The notes below the pieces were generated by a model. It ran no database searches, was not told the origin of the DNA, and saw only the letters and a program-made list of their open reading frames with translations. The translations under genes were made by a program, and so were the position numbers. Source: Prevotella scopos JCM 17725 (GTDB lineage Bacteria > Bacteroidota > Bacteroidia > Bacteroidales > Bacteroidaceae). From it: DNA of 64,000 nucleotides. This document shows positions 38,099 to 47,758 of the stretch, piece after piece. The stretch spans positions 682,001-746,000 of the forward strand of contig NZ_CP072389.1 in the NCBI RefSeq assembly GCF_018127785.1, written 5' to 3'. Each line of letters opens with the position of its first letter. The first letter of the stretch is position 1.

Positions 38099-38620
38099 TT
38101 AATCTTTTTTGTGCGTCTGCTCACTCTTATCAACGATGTCATTAAGAAAATCGAGCATCAAACGAATAGCCTTGTTAGTTGCGATAGCAAGATTGATATC
38201 ACGTCCAAAATCTTCTGTTAGTTTAAAAGTTCTAATTTCAGAACGATTACCATAAGCTAACCAAATTGTACCAACAGGATTCTCACTCGTTCCTCCACCT
38301 GGACCAGCAACGCCTGTGGATGCAATTGCAAAATCAACTCCAATGGCATTGATAGTACCCAACACCATTTCACGTGCGACCTCTTCTGACACAGCTGTCT
38401 TTTCTTCAAGCACTTCGTGAGAAACGCCAAGAAGTTTTTCCTTAACTTCATCTGTATAAGCTACGACACCACCTTTATAATAATCAGATGAACCAGGGAT
38501 AGCTATGATAGCTTCACTGATACGACCACCTGTACAGCTCTCTGCTGTACCAATTGTATATCCTGATGCATAAAGGATGTCACCAATTTGACGTGAGATT
38601 ATCTTACTTTCAAAATCCAT
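38099..38620 (-). CDS. CinA C-terminal-type amidohydrolase
   Basis: Predicted 173 aa. It has TAESCTGGRISEAI, GSSDYYKGGVVAYTDEVKE and STGVAGPGGGTSENPVGT, the motifs of the CinA/PncC domain that deamidates nicotinamide mononucleotide. The N-terminal MoaB-like domain of full CinA is missing, so it is a stand-alone PncC-type protein. It lies between rpmB and tsaD. Confidence 0.92.
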   Translation of the reverse strand: MDFESKIISRQIGDILYASGYTIGTAESCTGGRISEAIIAIPGSSDYYKGGVVAYTDEVKEKLLGVSHEVLEEKTAVSEEVAREMVLGTINAIGVDFAIASTGVAGPGGGTSENPVGTIWLAYGNRSEIRTFKLTEDFGRDINLAIATNKAIRLMLDFLNDIVDKSEQTHKKD

Positions 38621-38656
38621 AATCTTATTTTTTTGTGAGAAACTAATATTCTATTG

Positions 38657-39688
38657 TTATTCAAATGTAACCTTACTGAACACAGGAATATCCATCTCTG
38701 TGAAATCTTTATCTTTATATTTGAAGTTTCCTACGCTAGCAATCATAGCAGCATTGTCAGTTGTATAACTAAACTTAGGAATGTAAATCGTCCAACCATA
38801 ACGCTCAGCATGGTCTTTGAATGCATTACGAAGCCCATTATTAGCTGACACACCACCCGCAACAGCCACATGCTTTATACCTGTCTCTTTTACGGCCAAA
38901 CGCAACTTCTTCATAAGTATATCAACGATGGCATGCTCAAGACTTGCTGCAATGTCTTCTTTATGATGCTCGATAAAGTCTGGATCTTCCTGTACCCACT
39001 TTCGCATATTGTACAAGAAGGATGTCTTGAGACCTGAGAAAGAGTAATCGAAACCAGGAACATTAGGTTCTGCAAACTTATAAGCTAATGGATTACCCTG
39101 TCGAGCCAGTTTGTCAATGATAGGACCACCTGGATAACCAAGCCCCATAACCTTCGAACACTTATCAATTGCTTCACCTGCGGCATCATCAATAGTCTGA
39201 CCAAGTACCTCCATATCATTATAGGCATTTACCTTAACAATCTGAGAATTACCACCAGATACCAAGAGACAGATGAAAGGGAATGGAGGCATGTGGTTAT
39301 CATCATCATTTTCTTTGATAAAATGAGCCATGACATGTCCTTGCAAATGATTTACCTCAATCATTGGAATATTTAATGAACGGGCAAAACCTTTAGCAAA
39401 GTTCACACCGACCAAAAGACTCCCCATCAACCCGGGACCGCGTGTAAAGGCAATGGCTGAAAGCTGTTCCTTCGTAATTCCAGCACGCTTCAAAGCCTGA
39501 TCAACAACAGGAACAACGTTCTGCTGGTGTGCTCTTGAAGCAAGCTCAGGAACAACTCCTCCATATGCTTTATGTACCTCTTGTGAGGCTGTAACGTTAC
39601 TGAGGATTACACCATTCCTCAATACGGCAGCACTTGTATCATCACAACTGCTTTCTATACCTAATATATAAATATCTTCTTTTTCCAT
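38657..39688 (-). CDS. tsaD: tRNA N6-adenosine threonylcarbamoyltransferase
   Basis: Predicted 343 aa ASKHA-fold protein of the Kae1/TsaD family, which with TsaB and TsaE puts the threonylcarbamoyl group on A37 of ANN-reading tRNAs. Motifs: GIESSCDDTSAAV, the metal-binding His pair in VNHLQGHVMAH, LLVSGGNSQI and GGVSANNGLR. It is 36 bp from the cinA-type gene and 36 bp from map, so the three may be an operon. Confidence 0.96.
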   Translation of the reverse strand: MEKEDIYILGIESSCDDTSAAVLRNGVILSNVTASQEVHKAYGGVVPELASRAHQQNVVPVVDQALKRAGITKEQLSAIAFTRGPGLMGSLLVGVNFAKGFARSLNIPMIEVNHLQGHVMAHFIKENDDDNHMPPFPFICLLVSGGNSQIVKVNAYNDMEVLGQTIDDAAGEAIDKCSKVMGLGYPGGPIIDKLARQGNPLAYKFAEPNVPGFDYSFSGLKTSFLYNMRKWVQEDPDFIEHHKEDIAASLEHAIVDILMKKLRLAVKETGIKHVAVAGGVSANNGLRNAFKDHAERYGWTIYIPKFSYTTDNAAMIASVGNFKYKDKDFTEMDIPVFSKVTFE

Positions 39689-39724
39689 TTTCAGTTAGAT
39701 TATCTCCTATGAGAATTTATGACA

Positions 39725-40585
39725 TTAGTGTGTCAGAACCTCCAATCCGTGTTCTGTCATAACGAAGGTATGTTCCCATTGTGCAGAAGGTTGCTCATCA
39801 CCTGTGATGACTTCCCATCCATAAGGATCATCTGCATCAATAAAGACTTTCCATGTACCCATATTAATCATTGGTTCGATAGTGAACACCATACCAGGAA
39901 CCAATAACATACCAGTTCCTCTGTTACCATAGTGAACAATGTCAGGTTGTTCGTGGAATTCAAGACCTACGCCATGACCACAGAGGTCACGAACGACGCC
40001 ATAGCCATTCTTCTCTGCATGCTTCTGAATGGCATGCCCAATATCACCTACAAAAGAGTAAGGCTTAGCAGCTTCAGCACCAATTTCAAGACACTCCTTT
40101 GCAACACGTACTAAACGTTCCTTCTCAGGAGTTGTCTTTCCTATAATAAACATACGACTTGCATCTGCATAATAGCCATCCACAATCGTCGTCATATCAA
40201 CATTGATAATATCGCCTTCTTGAAGTACATCTTCTTTCTTTGGCACACCATGACATACAACCTCATTGATACTGGTACATACGCTCTTTGGATAGCCTTC
40301 GTAATTCAAGCAGGCTGGAATAGCATTATGATCCTTACAATACTGCATACAGATATCATCAATCTCCTGTGTATTCATGCCTGCATGGATAGCTTCTGCT
40401 ACAGCATCCAAACATCCCGTATTGACTATACCACTCTTTCGGATACCTTCAATCTGCTCAGGTGTCTTAATCATATCACGTGTAGGAACGAGTTTGCCCT
40501 TCTTCTCAAACTCTATTATCTTTAAATCCATATCGGTTGGCTCTTGTCCAGGAAGACAATGCCATCTTCTTTTCTTCAACTGCAT
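39725..40585 (-). CDS. map: Methionine aminopeptidase
   Basis: Predicted 286 aa. The five metal ligands of the pita-bread fold are in place: the Asp pair in INVDMTTIVDGYYAD, His in GHGVGLEFHEQP, Glu in TIEPMI and the C-terminal Glu in WEHTF. NEVVCHGVP marks the type-I family. The first 40 residues (RRWHCLPGQEPTD) are an extension compared with the E. coli enzyme. It removes the initiator methionine from new proteins. Confidence 0.95.
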   Translation of the reverse strand: MQLKKRRWHCLPGQEPTDMDLKIIEFEKKGKLVPTRDMIKTPEQIEGIRKSGIVNTGCLDAVAEAIHAGMNTQEIDDICMQYCKDHNAIPACLNYEGYPKSVCTSINEVVCHGVPKKEDVLQEGDIINVDMTTIVDGYYADASRMFIIGKTTPEKERLVRVAKECLEIGAEAAKPYSFVGDIGHAIQKHAEKNGYGVVRDLCGHGVGLEFHEQPDIVHYGNRGTGMLLVPGMVFTIEPMINMGTWKVFIDADDPYGWEVITGDEQPSAQWEHTFVMTEHGLEVLTH

Positions 40586-40793
40586 ATCATCAATTTAATC
40601 TTTTTGCCAACATAAAGCAACCTACTGCAAGATAACGAGTATCCATTATGTACAGTATTGCTTAGTTAATGCAAAAGTACTATAATTCAAAGACCTAACA
40701 AAATAAATCAAGTCCTTTCTTACTGAACTGTCAGATATATGAAAGACTTTTTACAAAAGAGTGTCTGCCACGTCTGTTTATAGAAACTCGTTG

Positions 40794-43541
40794 TTAATCA
40801 AAAAGGTTGAGTTTATTCTCTCTTGCCTTGCTTAAAGACAACACCTTCTGTTGTTGTTCCTTATAGCCTGCTCGCAACTTCTCGTATGTTGCATCAAGCT
40901 CTTCACAGAAATGACCACGCTCTTTTTCGTTAAGCAATGCCGCAGCAATAGATGGGTTGACTGAAGCATCCTTTACCCATACAACAGGAGCATCGTATAA
41001 CGGAGCTATCTTCAATGCAACGTGAAGTTGAGAGGTTGTTGCACCACCAATCATCACTGGAATCTGCAATCCAGCTTCCTTGAAAGCTACAACACTATTA
41101 ACCATCTCTTGAAGACTCGGTGTAATCAAACCAGACAGACCAATCAGGTCAACTTTCTCTTCCTTCGCTTTTTTGATAATCTGATCTGCTGGCACCATAA
41201 CGCCCAAATCAATTACTTCATAGTTGTTACAAGCCATCACAACACCCACAATATTCTTTCCTATATCGTGAACATCGCCCTTTACAGTAGCCAATAGTAC
41301 CTTTCCGGCAATAGCCTTACCATCAACCTTCTCCTTTTCAATATATGGTTGAAGGATAGCTACAGCATCTTTCATGGTGCGGGCAGTCTTGACAACCTGT
41401 GGTAAGAACATCTTACCAGCACCGAACAAGTCGCCTACTTCGTTCATACCCTGCATCAAAGGACCTTCAATAATGTTCACAGCGTGTGGATACTTCTCCA
41501 ATGCTTCATGAATATCCTCATTCAAATAGGTTGAAATACCCTTGCGTAGTGCATATTTTAATCTATCTTCCAACGCTTCATTACGCCATGCTTCCTGCGC
41601 TACTTCCTGCGTAGCACCACCATTCTTTTGTGCTTCTTTTTCCTCAAGAATCTTGTTAGCCAGTTCAATCAGTAATTCGTCGGCTCCCTCTACCCTATCC
41701 AGAACAACGTCTTCAATTATCTTCAGATGGTCTTCTGGGATATCGGCGTATGTCACTTTGGTAGCTGGATTGACAATACCAAAGTCCATACCCACCTGAA
41801 TGGCATGATAAAGGAATACGGCATGCATCGCCTCACGGATATAGTTATTACCTCGGAAACTAAATGAAAGGTTACTTACACCACCGCTGACATGAGCACC
41901 AGGTAAGTTTTTCTTTATCCATTCGGTAGCACGTATGAAGTCGACAGCATAGCTGTTATGCTCCTTCATTCCCGTACAAATAGCAAGAATATTAGGGTCG
42001 AAGATAATATCCTGAGGTGGGAAACCCACTTTCTCGGTAAGAATCTTATAAGCTCTATTAGCTATCTCGATACGACGCTCATAGCTTGTTGCCTGTCCCT
42101 CTTCATCAAAGCACATCACAACAACAGCTGCTCCAAATCGTAGCACATCCTTTGCATGCTGAATAAAAGTTTCTTCACCTTCTTTCAAAGAAATAGAGTT
42201 GACAATTGCTTTACCCTGTACACACTTCAAAGCAGACACAACTACTTCCCAATCAGATGAGTCAATCATCAACGGAACACGGGCAATCTCTGGTTCTGAT
42301 GAAATCATATTGACAAAATGGGCCATCTCATCTTTAGCTTCCAACAGACCATCGTCCATATTGATATCTAATACCAACGCACCATCATCCACCTGTTTAC
42401 GAGCAATGGTCAATGCCTCCTCATAGTTCTTTTCTTTTACTAAGCGAAGGAACTTGCGACTTCCTGCAACATTACAACGCTCACCAACGTTTACAAATGA
42501 TATTTCTGGGGTCAATCGGAACTGCTCAAGCCCAGAAAGAATCATCTCCTTTGGCGCATCAACAGGTATATGAGGTTTCTTTCCTTCAACAACTTTTACG
42601 TAGCCAGCAATGAACACTTCCGTTGTACCACAACATCCACCAATGATATTTACAAGCCCTTCATCTACAAATGAAGCCATCTCTGGCACCATGATTTCAG
42701 GAGTTTCATCATATTCTCCCATTGAGTTTGGCAAACCCGCATTTGGATGAATGCTTATATAATAAGGTCCTTTAGCGGCTAACTCCTTCAAATAAGGGCG
42801 CATCTGTTCTGCTCCAAACGAACAGTTAAGACCAACGGAAAAGATAGGATAAGACGATACGGACGCAAGGAAGGCATCAAGTGTCTGACCGCTAAGCGTT
42901 CTACCAGACAAGTCGGTAATAGTCACTGACAGCATAATAGGTAAATCGACACCCGCCTTCTTCATCTCTGACAATGACGCATCAATTGCTACTTTAGCAT
43001 TAAGCGTATCAAAGATAGTCTCAATCAAGACAGCATCAATACCGCCTTCTATCATCGCTGCCACCTGTTCACTATAAGCATCAAAGAGTGCATCATACGT
43101 AAGGTCACGCTTAGCCGGGTCGCTTACATCAGGCGACATCGAACAAGTTTTGTTTGTAGGGCCAATACTACCTGCGACATAACGAGGTTTTTCTGCAGTC
43201 GAATATTTATCAGCACACTGTCGTGCAAGCTTCGCTCCTGCATAGGCTATATCACGAGAGAAGTTTTCCATGTGGTAATCCGCTTGTGAAATGCGCTGTG
43301 CAGAGAAAGTGTTTGTACTGATAATATCAGCTCCTACCTCTAAATAACGACAATGAATATCCTCAATGATATCAGGACGTGATAGGTTCAACATATCATT
43401 ATTACCCTGATAATTGAGCATCTGTAGGAGTTCAAGATTCCCACGGAAATCCTTTTCCGTCAGGTTGTAACCTTGAATCATGGTACCCATTGCACCATCT
43501 AAAATCAGTATTCTATCTTTAATGTTATCCCTTAGCTTCAT
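40794..43541 (-). CDS. metH: Cobalamin-dependent methionine synthase, without activation domain
   Basis: Predicted 915 aa. Order: homocysteine domain (about 1-325, zinc ligands in GLNCSFG and GGCCGTT), pterin-binding domain (about 340-610), and cobalamin cap plus B12 domain (about 650-895, GDVHDIGKN with the cobalt-ligating His). The C-terminal AdoMet activation domain of the roughly 1,230-residue E. coli enzyme is absent. Reactivation must use a separate protein not in this window. It follows smpB by 8 bp. Confidence 0.95.
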   Translation of the reverse strand: MKLRDNIKDRILILDGAMGTMIQGYNLTEKDFRGNLELLQMLNYQGNNDMLNLSRPDIIEDIHCRYLEVGADIISTNTFSAQRISQADYHMENFSRDIAYAGAKLARQCADKYSTAEKPRYVAGSIGPTNKTCSMSPDVSDPAKRDLTYDALFDAYSEQVAAMIEGGIDAVLIETIFDTLNAKVAIDASLSEMKKAGVDLPIMLSVTITDLSGRTLSGQTLDAFLASVSSYPIFSVGLNCSFGAEQMRPYLKELAAKGPYYISIHPNAGLPNSMGEYDETPEIMVPEMASFVDEGLVNIIGGCCGTTEVFIAGYVKVVEGKKPHIPVDAPKEMILSGLEQFRLTPEISFVNVGERCNVAGSRKFLRLVKEKNYEEALTIARKQVDDGALVLDINMDDGLLEAKDEMAHFVNMISSEPEIARVPLMIDSSDWEVVVSALKCVQGKAIVNSISLKEGEETFIQHAKDVLRFGAAVVVMCFDEEGQATSYERRIEIANRAYKILTEKVGFPPQDIIFDPNILAICTGMKEHNSYAVDFIRATEWIKKNLPGAHVSGGVSNLSFSFRGNNYIREAMHAVFLYHAIQVGMDFGIVNPATKVTYADIPEDHLKIIEDVVLDRVEGADELLIELANKILEEKEAQKNGGATQEVAQEAWRNEALEDRLKYALRKGISTYLNEDIHEALEKYPHAVNIIEGPLMQGMNEVGDLFGAGKMFLPQVVKTARTMKDAVAILQPYIEKEKVDGKAIAGKVLLATVKGDVHDIGKNIVGVVMACNNYEVIDLGVMVPADQIIKKAKEEKVDLIGLSGLITPSLQEMVNSVVAFKEAGLQIPVMIGGATTSQLHVALKIAPLYDAPVVWVKDASVNPSIAAALLNEKERGHFCEELDATYEKLRAGYKEQQQKVLSLSKARENKLNLFD

Positions 43542-43549
43542 TCTATTAC

Positions 43550-44029
43550 TTAATAATGTTTCTTTGCCCGATCCATCTCTCGTCGATCTTCCTTCTCTTT
43601 TAGTGTTTGTCGTTTGTCGTATTCTTTCTTACCTCTTGCCAATGCTATGTCAACCTTTGCTCGTCCGTTCTCATCGATAAAGATAAGTATTGGGATGATA
43701 GTAAAGCCAGGAGTCTTTGATTCAGACTCAAGGTTGCGTATTTCTTTTCGGTTTAATAGGAGTTTTCGGGGGCGTTTTGCCTCATGATTGGCATACGACC
43801 CATAGAAGTAAGGCGATATGTTCATCCCCTGAACCCACATTTCACCTTTTGTTATATAGCAGTAAGAATCAACCAATGAAGCCTTACCAGCACGGATAGA
43901 CTTTATCTCAGTACCAGTAAGGACAATACCTGCTGTGTAAGTATCAACGAAGAAATATTCAAATGAAGCTTTCTTGTTTCTTATCTGTACAGGAGATTTT
44001 TTTCTTTTTTCTTGTTGTTCTTTATTCAT
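43550..44029 (-). CDS. smpB: SsrA-binding protein
   Basis: Predicted 159 aa. It binds tmRNA for rescue of stalled ribosomes. Motifs: [34 protein letters not shown] and a basic C-terminal tail with [19 protein letters not shown]. It overlaps the upstream DUF4375-like gene by 4 bp and precedes metH closely. The tmRNA gene is not in the window. Confidence 0.96.
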   Translation of the reverse strand: MNKEQQEKRKKSPVQIRNKKASFEYFFVDTYTAGIVLTGTEIKSIRAGKASLVDSYCYITKGEMWVQGMNISPYFYGSYANHEAKRPRKLLLNRKEIRNLESESKTPGFTIIPILIFIDENGRAKVDIALARGKKEYDKRQTLKEKEDRREMDRAKKHY

Positions 44030-44532
44030 TCTTCAATTGTTGCAAAATTCTCAATATGGTCATCAATATAAGCTGCAATCATGGCAGTCCATCGTTCCTC
44101 ATTGACCACAAATTCATCATCAAACTCATCAAATTCTGGCATCTGCTCATATAAAGCCATGAAATCTTCATCAGATTCAACAGCTTCAATCGCCTCGTGA
44201 TACTTTTCGTAATATTTCTTTCCATGGCGGATGTGTGTGTATAGCTCACGAATCCCCCAGTTACGCATAGCAACTGCAAAAGGATTCTTGAAGATAAACG
44301 CTCCATAACCATTATATATCAATTGAACATAACCGCCATCCATCACTTCTTGATGAAGATAACTCCATGCCAACAGTGTTATCTGATCAGCATTCAGTTG
44401 CTGCATAGTCTCCAATGTCAGCTTATTATCTATTGCATTGCCAATGGCATCAACAAAGACCTGAACAAAACTGTCCATTCCTTCTTCAACAGCTTTACGT
44501 ATATCGCTATCTTTTACTTTGACGTCAATCAT
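44026..44532 (-). CDS. DUF4375/DMP19-like protein
   Basis: Predicted 168 aa, soluble and acidic. [24 protein letters not shown] resembles the DMP19/DUF4375 core, where a helix is followed by an N-G-G-F/Y-x-Q pattern. The C-terminal part has many Asp and Glu. Function unknown. It overlaps smpB by 4 bp (ATGA), so the two are translationally coupled. Confidence 0.78.
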   Translation of the reverse strand: MIDVKVKDSDIRKAVEEGMDSFVQVFVDAIGNAIDNKLTLETMQQLNADQITLLAWSYLHQEVMDGGYVQLIYNGYGAFIFKNPFAVAMRNWGIRELYTHIRHGKKYYEKYHEAIEAVESDEDFMALYEQMPEFDEFDDEFVVNEERWTAMIAAYIDDHIENFATIEE

Positions 44533-44717
44533 TAATCATTTTATTTTTAAACAATGAATAAACTATATGAGCAAGGCAGAAGAAGCATACAGCTTATTTG
44601 CCAAGTATTGATTTTTATACTTTGCAAACTTACATAAAATTATTTGATTTCATGCTTGTAGAATAAAAAAGTTGAGATTACAACACAAACCAACTATCTA
44701 AAACAACAAATATCTCG

Positions 44718-44747
44718 CTCTAATCCCTCCTCTCGAAGGGATTAGAG
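44718..44747. repeat. Hairpin after the secreted unknown gene
   Basis: An 11-bp perfect inverted repeat (CTCTAATCCCT / AGGGATTAGAG) 13 bp past the stop. It lacks a clear T run, so its terminator role is doubtful. Confidence 0.45.
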
Positions 44748-44759
44748 AACGATTATCTT

Positions 44760-46241
44760 CTATTTTTTTGCATAATCTGCAATAAGTTGTTGTAGTCCTT
44801 CTTTCGTACGAGTGTCATACTTAGCGGCATCCATACTTGGAGTATCCAGATATTCAGCCGTCAGTTTTATTCTTATCTTCTCACTTCGTGTACCTAATAA
44901 GGCTTTATCGCCAAGATAGATAGCTCCATTTCTGTCCTTCAACTTCAAATATAGTTCGTCTTTATCTAATGGATGTTGCAGAATATAATTGCCTTTTCCA
45001 TCGGTAAAGAGAACCTCGAAGAACTGCGAATGACGTGTTCCGATATTGATAGAACTGCTGCCACCAGCATTTCTTAACGCACTGTCTTTTGATCCCTTTG
45101 TACCGATATAGGTCTTACCACCAGCATAGACGGTTACGTTGTCAGCCGCCTTGAATCTCTGTTCAGTATTGCCGTTTGCATCATTACGTGTTAGTTTTAC
45201 AGAAGAACCCATTGCCGGAGCATCAAGATCGAGGATTCCACTGGTGCCTTTACCCATCTTCTTTTCAATAGACTCATAGATGATGGTGATGTTTCCCTCG
45301 TGTGTCGTGCCATCAGCAAGTACCACCTTACCAGGCACATTATAGATGTTCACGGAAGCTTTTTGGGCATCGTTCACCAACTGTTGTTCTTCCTCAACAG
45401 CCTGTTGTTCCTCTGCCTTAGCCTTGTTAGCCAGTCGCTGCTTGATGTCCTCCGTCATATCTCCCAATGTATAGCCGTTTGCAAGCAGTTTAGACACCAT
45501 ACGATGTGCCATCTCGTTCTCAGAGAGTTTAAATGCCGTCTTGTATTCTAAGAAAGGAAGTTTCCTATCATCACAGGTTGTTATATTGCTGAAATTCTCG
45601 CTGTTAGTCCACGAACTCAGTTTTATTTCGGCAACTTGGTTGCCCATGCGGTCCTTAATATAATAGTTTCTTTTGCCCAATGATGGTTCATTGACAAGAA
45701 CCTTACCCACCATCACCTTATTGATGATAATGTCGCCATCGTCATTGATGAAGAAAGGATGCTGTGCCGTAAATTCTTCATCGTCTTTCTCCATCTTTTT
45801 AACAACGGTATAGATGCTGTCCCATTTTGCAGAGAAAGGGCATGAACCCTGTGCGAAGAGGTTAGCAATGATAGATTTCTTGATGCCGTTCACCGCGAGG
45901 AGATTGGGTTTGCTATCTAACAGTTTGTAAGCAAAAAACTTCGTATTGGACAGAACTATCCTATCTTGCGGATCAGGTAATTCAAAGACTGCGCCCTCAG
46001 GCGATATAAACTTAAGCCAATCTTCTGGTGCGCTGACACCTTGTTTCGTCTTATTGGTAATGAAAAATGTAAGAACTTGCTGCCCATCAAGTGTAGACAA
46101 TTCGCACGTTCTTTTATCTTCTTTTAGAAGCGCTACTGGTGTTCCATTAAGTAATACCGCTCCTTTCTTTATTTTCATATCCTGGGCATGTGTGGAAAGC
46201 ACCATGAAGCTGGCGATGAAGCCTAATACTATTTTCTTCAT
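44760..46241 (-). CDS. Large secreted protein of unknown function
   Basis: Predicted 493 aa. A signal peptide ends near STHAQD. The mature part is beta-rich in its two halves, with a charged Lys/Ala/Glu/Gln-rich helix (about 270-300) between them. No family was recognised. A TATCTTTG box lies at about 46275, upstream on the same strand. Neighbours are the DUF4375-like gene downstream and the IS1380-type remnant upstream, so the context gives no clue. Confidence 0.8.
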   Translation of the reverse strand: MKKIVLGFIASFMVLSTHAQDMKIKKGAVLLNGTPVALLKEDKRTCELSTLDGQQVLTFFITNKTKQGVSAPEDWLKFISPEGAVFELPDPQDRIVLSNTKFFAYKLLDSKPNLLAVNGIKKSIIANLFAQGSCPFSAKWDSIYTVVKKMEKDDEEFTAQHPFFINDDGDIIINKVMVGKVLVNEPSLGKRNYYIKDRMGNQVAEIKLSSWTNSENFSNITTCDDRKLPFLEYKTAFKLSENEMAHRMVSKLLANGYTLGDMTEDIKQRLANKAKAEEQQAVEEEQQLVNDAQKASVNIYNVPGKVVLADGTTHEGNITIIYESIEKKMGKGTSGILDLDAPAMGSSVKLTRNDANGNTEQRFKAADNVTVYAGGKTYIGTKGSKDSALRNAGGSSSINIGTRHSQFFEVLFTDGKGNYILQHPLDKDELYLKLKDRNGAIYLGDKALLGTRSEKIRIKLTAEYLDTPSMDAAKYDTRTKEGLQQLIADYAKK

Positions 46242-46473
46242 ATTGTTTATTAAAGTTTAATATTAAAATGATTTGTTTGCAAAGATAACCTTTTTCTTGA
46301 TTAATTCCTTAATTCCGCAGCACTTTTTCTTGTGAGATGATTTTGTGTATTGAGATGTCTTTTTGCCTCTACTTGTGATAGAAAGCGAGCTTAGGCTGGA
46401 ATTTGTCCTTGCAGGCGCATACAATCCCCCACCCAAGCCAATGGGGAATGTGAGAATCATAAAGAAATGCTGT

Positions 46474-47140
46474 TTATTCAAGGAAAACTTCAGAGTAGTA
46501 TGCTTTATTGGTATAAAGGTTCAGAACGTTCTTCCTTCCAGTGCGCACCCATTTTGCTGGTACGCTGACAAAATGTAGAATAAAGGCTTTCAGCCTACTT
46601 GTCTTTTTCAACGGCTTGACCTTTTCGCTGATACGACGAACGAGATAGAGATAGAAGTTCTTCAGCATGGCGGTAACCATCATGAAAACCATGTTCTCAG
46701 CCATAAAGGAAAAGGGCAGATGCGACCATCCAAAGTCATTGTTCTGTATGTCGAAGTTCTTTTCGCTTACTCCACGCTCATTGTAGAATGTAATGATGTC
46801 TTTTTCTGTAGATGTCCAGTTGTTGGCGAGGATACAGCTGTATGTGTATATCACTCCGAACATTTTCGTCTGTTGCTTGCCCTCCTTGTCTTTCAAGGGA
46901 CTATGCTGTACAACAAGCCTGTATGACTTTCCATCGATAAGGTTGTCCATGCTGATAGAGGTAACATCGCATTTCTCATAACCAACTTCAATGCTCTTCC
47001 ATTCTTTCAACTGTCGGAACTCCTCGTGTCGGCTGCCACAGTTGGCAGCACGTATATAGAAGGTGTTACAGCGCTGTTCTACGGTTTGGATGATTTCCTT
47101 TGAGAACGACCCACAGTCAGCACGGAAACTTATGAAGGAA
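46474..47140 (-). pseudogene. IS1380-type transposase, C-terminal remnant
   Basis: The frame 46474-47010 continues upstream in frame to about 47133 and encodes ISFRADCGSFSKEIIQ, the motif with the second catalytic Asp of IS1380-family transposases. FGWSHLPFSFMAENMVFMM near the end is the conserved C-terminal block. Beyond about 47140 an in-frame stop and unrelated sequence follow, so the N-terminal half is lost. It cannot be active. Confidence 0.8.
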
Positions 47141-47212
47141 CATCATTAGCCTATCGAAATTATGCATGCCTCTGATTATAAATGCAAAACTAACCTACAT
47201 CATTAATAGAGA

Positions 47213-47264
47213 GACTGAAAAATAAAATTAAAGGGCACAGCAGATATTTGCTGTGCCCTTTAAT
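47213..47264 (-). terminator. Terminator of the second small-RNA candidate
   Basis: A 16-bp stem (ATTAAAGGGCACAGCA and its complement) followed on the minus strand by TTTTATTTTT. Confidence 0.85.
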
Positions 47265-47481
47265 ATCCACATTTCTGTGAAAATTGAGCTTGATTTTTGG
47301 TTCGCGCCTCACGGCGTTCCCCAATCATCTTGCATCATTGTTATCCTTTAATCAATCTTCTTATTACCTTAACTAAACCTATTTAGCTTTAACCTGAACA
47401 ATCTCTTTTGTTCTACCTTAAAATATAACTAAAAACCTAAATCTATTACTACTAACCTAAACAATCTATATTTGTCTTTTG
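47227..47481 (-). ncRNA. Small-RNA candidate, about 250 nt
   Basis: It lies between an exact-fit promoter (47488-47519) and a strong terminator, without an ORF of note. At 47306-47317 a CGCC-GTGA-GGCG hairpin has the same GUGA loop as the candidate at 26624-26716; GATTGG and CC...ATC could extend the stem. The 5' half has repeated AGGTT/TAGATTTAGG-type segments. It is not recognised as tmRNA, 6S or RNase P RNA. The class is unknown; the Bacteroidales-1 type is one option. Confidence 0.5.
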
Positions 47482-47487
47482 ACGATG

Positions 47488-47519
47488 CAAAGGTACTACT
47501 GTTTGCGAACACAACCAAA
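47488..47519 (-). promoter_or_regulatory. Promoter of the second small-RNA candidate
   Basis: On the minus strand TTTG, 20 bp, TACCTTTG, an exact consensus fit. Confidence 0.75.
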
Positions 47520-47673
47520 TTTTTTCATGATAATTCTATACGAACATAATGTTTATTGATATAAATCAAGCGTCATGCTTAGAGTAATTAAAGAGGAAAA
47601 CAGAATTGATAGATGTACTATAACCTATCTACAAGAGGAGTAAAGCTATATTATATTAAGATTTAGGCAAATA

Positions 47674-47712
47674 AAAATGTTGGAACACATAAACAATGCA
47701 TTCCAACATTTT
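47674..47712 (-). terminator. Terminator after prs
   Basis: A 12-bp stem (AAAATGTTGGAA / TTCCAACATTTT), about 47 bp past the prs stop. It is likely bidirectional. Confidence 0.75.
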
Positions 47713-47758
47713 TTGATAATCCCTCACAAAGGAAAGTAGCCCTTTGCGTTACACCTTA

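Noticed and set aside
43541..43550. Cobalamin riboswitch in front of metH
   Set aside because: Only 8 bp separate smpB and metH, so there is no room for one; the upstream sequence is coding.
46263..46481. 72-aa minus-strand ORF between the secreted unknown and the IS remnant
   Set aside because: Low-complexity Ser/Lys-rich product without a family, overlapping the transposase remnant end; probably IS end sequence.
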